DNA from: an uncultured Prevotellaceae bacterium
GTDB lineage: Bacteria > Bacteroidota > Bacteroidia > Bacteroidales > Muribaculaceae
Assembly (NCBI GenBank): GCA_900541935.1
Contig: UQLZ01000046.1
Span: forward strand, 1-18,103
DNA: 18,103 nucleotides
Reading direction: 5' to 3'
Program-made: the position numbers and the translations under genes
Shown here: positions 7,726 through 14,900 of the stretch, piece by piece
Numbering within the stretch: position 1 is the stretch's first letter
Layout: the number at the start of each line of letters is the position of its first letter
Notes under the pieces: model-generated
What the model was told of the DNA's origin: nothing
The model's input: only the letters and a program-made list of their open reading frames with translations
The model's database searches: none

Positions 7726-7757
7726 TTTGCTTCAGCGGTATCATTTAACTACCTTTG
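7726..7757 (+). promoter_or_regulatory. Bacteroidetes-type promoter upstream of small zinc-ribbon ORF
   Basis: TTTG (7726-7729), a 20-nt spacer and TACCTTTG (7750-7757) match the -33/-7 consensus exactly. The predicted start near 7764 would place the 17-bp hairpin at 7768-7809 at the very 5' end of the transcript. A second -7-like box, TAAATTTG, lies at 7814-7821 without a matching -33 box. Confidence 0.65.
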
Positions 7758-7767
7758 CAATAGATAG

Positions 7768-7809
7768 AAGCAGTTAGGCAAAAGAATTTAAGCTTTTGCC
7801 TAACTGCTT
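7768..7809. repeat. Perfect 17-bp palindrome (hairpin) in the 5' leader
   Basis: AAGCAGTTAGGCAAAAG (7768-7784) is the exact reverse complement of 7793-7809, with an 8-nt loop (AATTTAAG). It starts about 4 nt after the predicted transcription start. The following CTTTCCC is a poor T-tract, so it may be an RNA-stabilising or regulatory hairpin, or a weak terminator, or a small repeat element. Confidence 0.75.
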
Positions 7810-7848
7810 TCCCTAAATTTGCTAATATTAATATCTTATCTTTTATTT

Positions 7849-7974
7849 ATGAAAGTCTGTAAAAATTGCAACAATTTATTTGCCGATGATGCAAATTTCT
7901 GCCCTGATTACTGGTCCCAACTTGAGAGCGTCCATGATTATAATCAAGCAAAGCCTAAACCCAAATTGGTATAG
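7849..7974 (+). CDS. Small degenerate zinc-ribbon protein (41 aa)
   Basis: ATG 7849 to TAG 7972-7974 encodes 41 residues. The start MKVCKNCNNLFADDANFCPD is the usual beginning of a short zinc ribbon (CxxC...FCPxC), with C4, C7 and C18, but the expected fourth Cys is replaced in CPDYW. The remaining 20 residues are hydrophilic. It has its own promoter and a hairpin leader. It may be a real small protein or, more likely, the N-terminal stub of a longer zinc-ribbon membrane protein whose 3' part was lost near the palindrome at 7991-8038. Function unknown. Confidence 0.5.
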   Translation: MKVCKNCNNLFADDANFCPDYWSQLESVHDYNQAKPKPKLV

Positions 7975-7990
7975 CGTATAAAAAGCGAAA

Positions 7991-8038
7991 TGAACTGCAC
8001 CCCAAAAGTTTTTTGTCTAACTTTTGGGGTGCAGTTCA
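7991..8038. repeat. Perfect 20-bp palindrome resembling abutted IS3-family ends; likely also MFS terminator
   Basis: TGAACTGCACCCCAAAAGTT (7991-8010) is exactly complementary to 8019-8038, separated by 8 nt (TTTTGTCT). Read inward from the right end it begins TGAACTGCACCCC and continues AAAAGTTAGACA. This closely resembles my recollection of IS150-group (IS3 family) terminal repeats (TGNACTGnCCCC...AAAGTTnGACA). It may be a minimal palindromic mobile element or an IS scar. On the minus strand the stem is followed by TTTCGCTTTTTATA, so it could also end transcription of the MFS gene, whose stop codon lies 33 nt before it. Confidence 0.7.
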
Positions 8039-8070
8039 AAAAGATGCAGCCTTAATTATAACCTGAATTT

Positions 8071-9423
8071 TTATGCTTCAACTTTTGGTTTGTCTTTTTC
8101 CTTAATAATGAATACGCAAACCGCTCCAACAATTAAAAGTATACCAGCAATTAAGAGCATTTCAACTTCAGGAGCAACGCCGCCTTCCGGTGTCAACATC
8201 TTCAAAATTGAACCGCCCAACGCAGCGGCAACTATTTGCGGAATACAGATTGTTCCATTGAAAAGTCCCAAATAAGTACCCATGTGACCGCCTGTAAGCG
8301 CATTTGTCAAGATTGTGAATGGCAAAGCAAGCATTGCAGCCCATGCACAACCGATAAGCAAGAATGAAACGAACAGCATATATTGGTCATGGATAAAGAA
8401 TATTGACATAAATCCGATTCCTCCCAATACCAAACTTACAATATAAGCCATCTTCTTATTCTTAAACATAGGTATTACCATAGCCCAAAGAACAGAGCCA
8501 ACAGCCTGAACAGCGAAGTAGATACCAACCCAGTTACCAGCCTCCTGATATTGAATTGAAGTTGTATCCAAAACTGTTCCGTTCAATGGAGCGTCAAAAA
8601 CGTTCAACGCAATAGAACCGTTGGTATAAGTCCACATAAACATAAACGCAGCCCAGCAGAAGAACTGAACAAGACCAACTGTCCAGAATGCAGACGGTGC
8701 CTTTGCAAGCAACTTGAAAATATTTGTTTTCTCTTTTTCCTGTTCAGCACTAATACCATGGAATTCAGCATATTCTTTCGGAGGCATCTCCTTAACCTTA
8801 ACACTTGTATAGATAACGCATAAAATAAGAATTGCAGCACCAGCATAGAATGAATAGATAACGGAATCAGGAACAACACCCGGCTCTGCCACATTTGATA
8901 TACCTATAAACGCAAGTACAAACGGGAAGAAATAGCCGACAAGACTACCTGCATTACAAAGAAAACTCTGTATAGAGTAAGCCAAACCCTTCTGCTTCTC
9001 GTTTACCATATCGCCAACAAGCATCTTGAACGGCTGCATAGCCATGTTGATTGACGTGTCAAGGAACATCAGCGACATAAGTCCGAAAATCATAGCCGCA
9101 CTAACTGTCAAACCGAAACTTCCCGAGTTCGGAAGCAGACACATAACCAAAACGGCAACAATAGCACCAATGAACAAATATGGAATACGGCGGCCGAAAC
9201 GACACCAAGTCTTATCGCTCGCTACACCAATAATAGGTTGAACAATAATACCCATCAACGGCGGTAAAATCCAAAAATAACTCAAATCGTGAGGGTCTGC
9301 ACCCAACGTTGAAAAAATCCTACTGATATTAGCACTCTGTAGTGCATACGCGATTTGAACTCCGAAAAAGCCGAAACTCAAATTCCATAATTGCCAAAAA
9401 CCAAGATCTTGTTTAGCCTTCAT
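8071..9423 (-). CDS. MFS sugar transporter, SLC45/sucrose-type
   Basis: A 450-residue inner-membrane transporter with about 12 hydrophobic segments. The conserved MFS loop between TM2 and TM3 reads DKTWCRFGRRIPY (70-82) with RxGRR at 75-79. That is the version typical of plant sucrose transporters, SLC45 and related bacterial sugar/H+ symporters. The N-terminus (LGFWQLWNLSFGFFGVQIAYALQ) has the family's usual FG.q.ayal pattern, and TM8-TM9 are separated by a KNKK-rich loop. The substrate is probably a disaccharide such as maltose or sucrose, but no glycosidase, phosphorylase or regulator lies beside it to confirm this. Monocistronic on the minus strand. Start ATG 9423. Confidence 0.88.
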   Translation of the reverse strand: MKAKQDLGFWQLWNLSFGFFGVQIAYALQSANISRIFSTLGADPHDLSYFWILPPLMGIIVQPIIGVASDKTWCRFGRRIPYLFIGAIVAVLVMCLLPNSGSFGLTVSAAMIFGLMSLMFLDTSINMAMQPFKMLVGDMVNEKQKGLAYSIQSFLCNAGSLVGYFFPFVLAFIGISNVAEPGVVPDSVIYSFYAGAAILILCVIYTSVKVKEMPPKEYAEFHGISAEQEKEKTNIFKLLAKAPSAFWTVGLVQFFCWAAFMFMWTYTNGSIALNVFDAPLNGTVLDTTSIQYQEAGNWVGIYFAVQAVGSVLWAMVIPMFKNKKMAYIVSLVLGGIGFMSIFFIHDQYMLFVSFLLIGCAWAAMLALPFTILTNALTGGHMGTYLGLFNGTICIPQIVAAALGGSILKMLTPEGGVAPEVEMLLIAGILLIVGAVCVFIIKEKDKPKVEA

Positions 9424-9483
9424 GCTTATTAAATTTTAATTTTACAACAAAAGTGAAAGTAATAGGTCTCCCTATATTCGCCA

Positions 9484-9491
9484 CAAAATTA
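9484..9491 (-). promoter_or_regulatory. Putative -7 element of the MFS gene
   Basis: On the minus strand TAATTTTG matches TAnnTTTG and would start transcription near 9477, giving a 5' leader of about 54 nt. No good -33 box is seen. Confidence 0.4.
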
Positions 9492-9519
9492 CACAAATTA
9501 TCCGAAATTTCCCACACTC

Positions 9520-9542
9520 CGCAAATTTGTTTTCGCAAATTT
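9520..9542. repeat. Tandem CGCAAATTT repeat between divergent genes
   Basis: CGCAAATTT occurs at 9520-9528 and again at 9534-9542, a 14-bp period. The first copy includes the palindrome CAAATTTG. It sits between the MFS and radical SAM promoters and could be an operator, though AT-rich chance repeats are possible. Confidence 0.3.
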
Positions 9543-9617
9543 CTCTAAGATTGATTTTTAGTTGAAAAATCACAAAAAATTACCCTCTAAATTTTTCATA
9601 AGCCCAAACGAAATCAC

Positions 9618-9625
9618 TACCTTTG
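9618..9625 (+). promoter_or_regulatory. Putative -7 element of the radical SAM unit
   Basis: TACCTTTG fits TAnnTTTG, with transcription expected near 9632, 20 nt before the ATG at 9652. A T-rich stretch (9592-9596) occupies the -33 area but is not TTTG. The position argues that the in-frame upstream ATG at 9562 is not the start. Confidence 0.55.
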
Positions 9626-9651
9626 CGATATTGGCAGGAAATAGGCTTAAA

Positions 9652-10275
9652 ATGAGAGAACAAGAAGCAAAAATAATTGGAATATCAAGACTCCGTCTGA
9701 CAACTGACGGAGACGGGGTTACTACGCTCGTTGCTTTCTACGGTTGTCCTCTTCGCTGCCAGTACTGCCTTAATCCACAATCATTCGGCAAAGACCGCTT
9801 TTTCAAGGAATATACACCAAAAGAACTTTACAAAGAGGTAAAAATTGATGAACTCTATTTCCTTGCAACCAACGGCGGAATTACCTTCGGTGGCGGAGAG
9901 CCTTGCCTTTTCCCTGATTTTATCAGCGAGTTCAGGGCTATTTGCGGCAATGAATGGCAAATAAATATTGAAACGTCGCTAAACGTTCCGCATGAAAATA
10001 TAGCAGCAATCCTGCCGGTTGCAAACTCATTGATTATAGATATCAAGGATATTAATCCTGAAATTTACATAAATTACACAGAAAAAGACAATGCTAAAGT
10101 CCTTTCCAACCTACGAATGATAGCCGAACAAGAAAGGCAAAACGATTGCATAATCCGCCTTCCGTTAATCCCCGACTACAACACAGAAACCGACCGCAAC
10201 AAAAGCCGCGAAACGCTCGAAAGCCTCGGCTTTTCGAAATTTGATTTATTCACCTACAAAATCCGCAAACACTAA
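9652..10275 (+). CDS. PflA-like radical SAM activating-enzyme family protein
   Basis: A 207-residue radical S-adenosylmethionine protein. The [4Fe-4S] motif is C32-x3-C36-x2-C39 (GCPLRCQYC), and the SAM-binding segment is TFGGGEP (78-84), both as in pyruvate formate-lyase activase relatives. It has no SPASM or ferredoxin-like extra cluster domain, so it is a minimal activase. No glycyl radical enzyme is present in the window. I chose ATG 9652 because it follows the promoter correctly and precedes the conserved IIGISRLRL; a longer frame starts at 9562. The next gene begins 13 nt after its stop, so they are probably co-transcribed and may be functionally paired. The substrate is unknown. Confidence 0.85.
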   Translation: MREQEAKIIGISRLRLTTDGDGVTTLVAFYGCPLRCQYCLNPQSFGKDRFFKEYTPKELYKEVKIDELYFLATNGGITFGGGEPCLFPDFISEFRAICGNEWQINIETSLNVPHENIAAILPVANSLIIDIKDINPEIYINYTEKDNAKVLSNLRMIAEQERQNDCIIRLPLIPDYNTETDRNKSRETLESLGFSKFDLFTYKIRKH

Positions 10276-10288
10276 ACTAAGACAAACT

Positions 10289-10723
10289 ATGGCACGAGGA
10301 AAACAAACATGCAAGATTCTAAAAGAGATTCGCAAACAAATCGCCGAAGCAAACGACATTGAATTAATAACGTCTGAATGCCGTTATAAAGGCGATTGCA
10401 GAGGCACATGCCCTAAATGCGAAGCAGAAGCGAGATACCTTGAACAACAACTCCACAACCGCTTGCTGGCAGGCAAAACCATTGCACTTGCAGGCATTTC
10501 AGCCGGAATAATCTCACTTTCAGGTTGCAGCATAGGAACATCAGAAACATCAAACCCTGCAACTGCTAATGAAAATACGACTAATAACATCGAAAATGAC
10601 TCCTCAATTATTGTTGAAGGCGAGCTAGACGAAATAATGGAAGAAACACAAACAGATGACAAACAATACACTCTAACAGGTGAAGTAATGGTAGAACCAG
10701 CTCCAGATAAAAATGCTCATTAA
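10289..10723 (+). CDS. Small Cys-rich protein paired with radical SAM enzyme
   Basis: A 144-residue protein starting at ATG 10289 (MARGKQTCKILKEI). Residues 5-60 form a charged helical region around a Cys cluster C31-x5-C37-x3-C41-x2-C44 (CRYKGDCRGTCPKC), plus C8, suggestive of metal or Fe-S binding. A hydrophobic stretch follows at about 64-79 (TIALAGISAGIISLSG), ending in a lipobox-like LSGC80. The C-terminus is low-complexity, Asn/Thr/Glu-rich, and ends TGEVMVEPAPD. I recall similar N-termini in Bacteroidales proteins of unknown role. The internal hydrophobic stretch suggests a single membrane anchor. Candidate partner, electron carrier or substrate of the upstream radical SAM protein. An in-frame ATG at 10241 would overlap that gene and is unlikely. 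Confidence 0.7.
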   Translation: MARGKQTCKILKEIRKQIAEANDIELITSECRYKGDCRGTCPKCEAEARYLEQQLHNRLLAGKTIALAGISAGIISLSGCSIGTSETSNPATANENTTNNIENDSSIIVEGELDEIMEETQTDDKQYTLTGEVMVEPAPDKNAH

Positions 10724-10745
10724 CGATTTTTAAAACTATCACAAT

Positions 10746-11393
10746 TTACCCTATAGGCTTCAGTTCTTGAGTCTTATGATAATGGTTTTGATATAATACT
10801 TTTATATCATTTCTATCTTTGCTGTTTCTAACAAACTTTATCAAAACTACACTGTCGTTAGGAACATAATTACCATCTACTTCAGTAAAGAATCTTGTAT
10901 CCGTATATTTGATTAATTCAACGTTAGTCTTTAAATAATCAATCTTTTGTAATGGGTATAATGCAGGTGTAAACATATTGTTCTCAACATATTTCTCCAA
11001 TACATAAATATCACTATCTCGGCATACTAAATTTAACACATTATTATCCCACTTATTATTAAATGTTTTAAATCGACAATAAGCACTTCCTCTGAAAAGG
11101 ATTTCCAAACTATTCCTATACTCTTTAGATGCAAATTTTATCTTTGAACTATTAAGCGTTGCATCTTCTTTGCAAAAATATATATCTAATAAATTTCCTC
11201 CATAATTACCATCATAACATTCGCCAAAACAAAAATACAATTTATATTCTGGCAAATAATAATAATCCGCTTTTGTAAACACATCTGTTAAACGGACCTT
11301 ATCATCTTGTCTTTTTGAACAAAATTTGCTGCATAAGACCCAATTAACCGGATTTAAAAGAACTAGAACAATTATTAATGTATATCTTTTCAT
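10746..11393 (-). CDS. Secreted or membrane-anchored hypothetical protein, distal RHS-locus gene
   Basis: A 215-residue protein with an N-terminal signal or anchor (MKRYTLIIVLVLLNPVNWVL) followed by Cys21. WVLC is a poor lipobox, so plain secretion or a membrane anchor is possible. The mature part is rich in Tyr, Phe and Lys with scattered Cys and no recognised motif. It begins 3 nt after the stop of the 176-residue gene (TGA-AAT-ATG), so it is the last gene of the RHS operon and converges on the Cys-rich gene at 10723. It is clearly more AT-rich than the RHS core. By position it is an immunity-protein candidate or an orphan immunity gene, which is inference only. Confidence 0.7.
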   Translation of the reverse strand: MKRYTLIIVLVLLNPVNWVLCSKFCSKRQDDKVRLTDVFTKADYYYLPEYKLYFCFGECYDGNYGGNLLDIYFCKEDATLNSSKIKFASKEYRNSLEILFRGSAYCRFKTFNNKWDNNVLNLVCRDSDIYVLEKYVENNMFTPALYPLQKIDYLKTNVELIKYTDTRFFTEVDGNYVPNDSVVLIKFVRNSKDRNDIKVLYQNHYHKTQELKPIG

Positions 11394-11396
11394 ATT

Positions 11397-11927
11397 TCAC
11401 CTAATTTCCTTTATAGCCCGAACCTTGTAACATTTTCCATTTTGAAACTTAACAAGTTCATAATTTCTTATAGTATAATACACATCATTCTCGCTTCTCA
11501 ATTTTTCATTAAAGGCTTCCAAATCTTCATTGGTAGCAAATTGGGGAAGATTGATATATAAATTACTTGATTTCACCAAATATGCAAAATCCGAAACAAC
11601 AGTTATTGTATCACATCTTGGGGACACAACAAATGACAATGTTGCTTTGTCATATTCGTTTTCACATACAACAAAACTGGATTCTAAATATTTATCAATA
11701 CCATAATTTGATATATATCGAAAATCACTCTGAGTATCAAAATAAACATATAATTTATCATCACCCGGAATCCTCTCCAAATATAGGTAAATATCTATCT
11801 CATCTAATTTATACGCCACGCCATCTGGAGGTGCAAATAACTTAGCAACAACAATTATGATTGCAAAAACAGCAACCACTATAAATACAACTATTATTAA
11901 AATTACATTTTTAATTCTTCTTTTCAT
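11397..11927 (-). CDS. Single-pass membrane hypothetical protein, candidate immunity protein
   Basis: A 176-residue protein with a short basic N-terminus (MKRRIKN), one strong transmembrane helix (about 8-31, VILIIVVFIVVAVFAIIIVV) and an extracytoplasmic soluble domain of about 145 residues with alternating beta-like segments. Its ATG at 11927 overlaps the end of the RHS toxin gene (stop at 11911-11913) by 17 bp, so it is translationally coupled to it. Overlap of a small unrelated gene with the 3' end of a polymorphic toxin is the usual place of a cognate immunity gene. The periplasm-facing topology would fit protection against an incoming or outgoing toxin. No family recognised. Confidence 0.72.
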   Translation of the reverse strand: MKRRIKNVILIIVVFIVVAVFAIIIVVAKLFAPPDGVAYKLDEIDIYLYLERIPGDDKLYVYFDTQSDFRYISNYGIDKYLESSFVVCENEYDKATLSFVVSPRCDTITVVSDFAYLVKSSNLYINLPQFATNEDLEAFNEKLRSENDVYYTIRNYELVKFQNGKCYKVRAIKEIR

Positions 11928-14900
11928 TTAAAAACTTCTGAAAATCATTATGAAAATAAAAAGCAGATTTTAGGACCATAAATTGTTTATAAAAAACAGG
12001 TTTCAAATAGCCAACCGTCCACCCATAAAACTCTGGTATTTGAGTTGAAACACCTTCAACTGCCAACTTTCCACTTGAATATGACTGATACAAATCAAAT
12101 GCATTTCTCGCCAAACTATATGGAATATTGTTAATCCCTGCAATATATCCCGCTCCTACATTTCCTATATCACGAGCTGATGCTATAACTTTTGCTCCTT
12201 TAACGAAAGTGACTTGCATTCCACGATAAATATCTTTTCCCCTCGCTTTAAAATCATAATATCCTCCTGTCCTTGCGTTATCCATATAACTGACTAAGGT
12301 TGGCGGATTGTTTACTAAATCATCAAAAAATTCTTGACCACTGTTGTCTGCTAAATCTATATAACCGCTCCAACCTTGCGGTTTGCCGAAATTGGCTGAA
12401 GATCTATCATTTTCAAAATCAACATTATAAAACGATGTCGGGAATGCACTAATTCCTATTGAACCAAGTTTATTGCCTTCTGCATCTACCTCATAGACAT
12501 TCAGGTCACCATTCAAGACTCCACCTCTTACTTCATATCTTCCATTCTCTAATTTAAAGACATGGGTCTCCATCCCTGTCGGGTCGATGTTGTTTACAGG
12601 GTCGGCGGCGCAGTAGGTGTATGGGGAAACGGAGGCATAGTCAACAGCCTTTTTGTCCTGACAGGTGAACTGTCCAAGGGCAAAGTCGTGACTGCGGGCA
12701 TGGAAATCATAATGGTTCAAGCCATTGGCAGTCTCTATCTCCTTGCCGCTGTACTTGTATCGGTCATAGCCGTTCAAATCCGCATACAGCATTCCGTAAG
12801 GGTAATAGTTCGTCACGTCAAAATACTGTCCCGTATGGCTGACTGTCACGCGGTTATTACCTTGATAATCCTTAATATAGGCGTTATAGATGCCGTTACC
12901 GTCGATATAGCCGTTTTCTGTATGTATGCGGACCAATCTGCCATTTTCATACTCATAGTTCCCGCAATAGTCCCGCGTCATATATGTCCGTATAGGGTCT
13001 TTCTTATCCGATGCAACAAGACTCATTTCAGGCACTATCTGCTGCATATCATCAATGTTTTCACTCTCTGCAAATTGCGGATTTACAATCGCTGCATTGT
13101 CTATCATATACTTAGTTTGCAGTTTTCTACCCGATGCGTCATAGATATTACGGATTATGTGTCCGTCTGAAAACGAAATACGCTCCGGTTGATTTAAATA
13201 ATTATATTCTATCTTCGAAATACCCTTGTTCAAGTCTCTGGTCATATTTCCATTGGAATCCCAAGAATATTCGGATGACTCCTCTGCTCCGTCCTTAAAG
13301 TCCATTGAACCGTTAAGAATAACTTCATTTGCAAAATCTGTAACCTTTCGCAATTGGTTGCCGTTGCGCTCTATCTTCAGACTGTCAATGGTTCCATAAT
13401 AGTAAGTACGGGAGCCTGAACCTATAAATTTATTGCTCCGAACCGGTCCTCTTCTGTTAATTGCTGTCAGATTGCTGTTTGCATCGTATGCATATTCTGC
13501 AGAATAATCTTCTTTTGCCCTTACGGTCTTTACAACTTCAGACACGCCAAGTTTTCTAAATGTGTGATATGCCCCGCCATGCCGTGCACTGATTAATCGG
13601 CCGGCCTGATCATAGGTGTAATTATATCTACCCTTATGGGTCTCCTTGACATCATTATTTTTATTTACAACTGTCCAATTCTGCATACTTATACTACCAC
13701 CATAGAGCCCTTGTGGGTTTGTCTCTGTTGGTTCATATCCTATAGTCTGTGCAAATGCCGGTCCTTTTATATTTGTCAGCCAACCTTGCATGTTATAGGT
13801 GAACGCCTGGTCTTCCTTCATGCCAAGAACCTTAGTGCTAACTAACTGTCCAAGGATATTATAGCCATTTTCATACAATGTAACTGGTTGCTTTGTGTCA
13901 TGCTGATGCGTACACGAAAGAAGACGCTCGTTTCGGTCATATTTGTATGTATATATGTCAACATGCGATGTGTCGGAGGTGGAATACTCGTGACGCACTT
14001 CCTTTGGCTTGCCACTAAATGTAAGTTTATAATACCTGACATCATACCCTCCTTTATAGTTGGTTTCGCGCGACTGAACCAAATTGCCGTGCAAGCCATA
14101 ATAATATACAGAAAGCAGTTCGGATGCTGCACCGTCCATAACCTTTACAAGTTTGCCGGTAAGCATACCCCTGGTTGAATGCTCGGGTATAGGGGAGGTG
14201 TATTTCTTGTCATATCCATACTTGTCTTGATATGACAGGTTATTGTTTGAGGACTCTAGCATTGCAACAAACCGATAATCGTCATAAAAATACACTTCGT
14301 ATATCTCACCTCCGTCATTAAGAGCCATAACACTGGAATAGCCGTACGGAGCAGTCTCTCCATCAAAATAAGCCTTATCGCAATTGTTCCGCATTGTTTC
14401 AGCAAGAACTGAAGCATTGCGAATGTCCTTGACAACACCTGAATAAATCAAACGGTCAAAACTGTCATAAGCATAGAATGTCCACTCCTGTCGTGACCGC
14501 TGGTTGCCGTCCTGACTATAGCGGAGGTTACCCGCCTTGTCATATACATAGTCTATGGCTCCTGCTCCAGGATTTTTCTTCTTAGTCAACAGTCCTCTGC
14601 CATTGTAATTAAAGCAATAGCAGTACTTGCTTATTACCTCATTTGACACACTCACGTCATTTACAACGTTCTTCAAGGATTCTGCTCCCATAGGCGGAAG
14701 AATATATCTCAACCTGTGGTGAATATCATAGACATAGTATGTATCAAGAAACCTGCCGTCGCATTTTCTTCTTATCAAGATTGTACTGTCGTTCATATCC
14801 TTAAAAGTCAGAACTTCTCGATTATCCTCATCAGTTGTTTTTATGATGTGGAGATTGTTTTTGGGATAAGTCCCTTTTGGAGAAAGACTGCCGTCTTCTT

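Noticed and set aside
9562..9651. Upstream ATG extending the radical SAM protein by 30 residues
   Set aside because: It lies upstream of the TACCTTTG promoter element, and the extension has no family-like sequence.
10241..10288. Start of the Cys-rich protein at 10241
   Set aside because: It would overlap the radical SAM gene. The conserved-looking N-terminus begins at ATG 10289.
12562..13170. 202-codon plus-strand open frame inside the RHS core gene
   Set aside because: It is antisense to a clearly coding YD-repeat region, has no family features, and is a shadow frame of GC-richer coding sequence.
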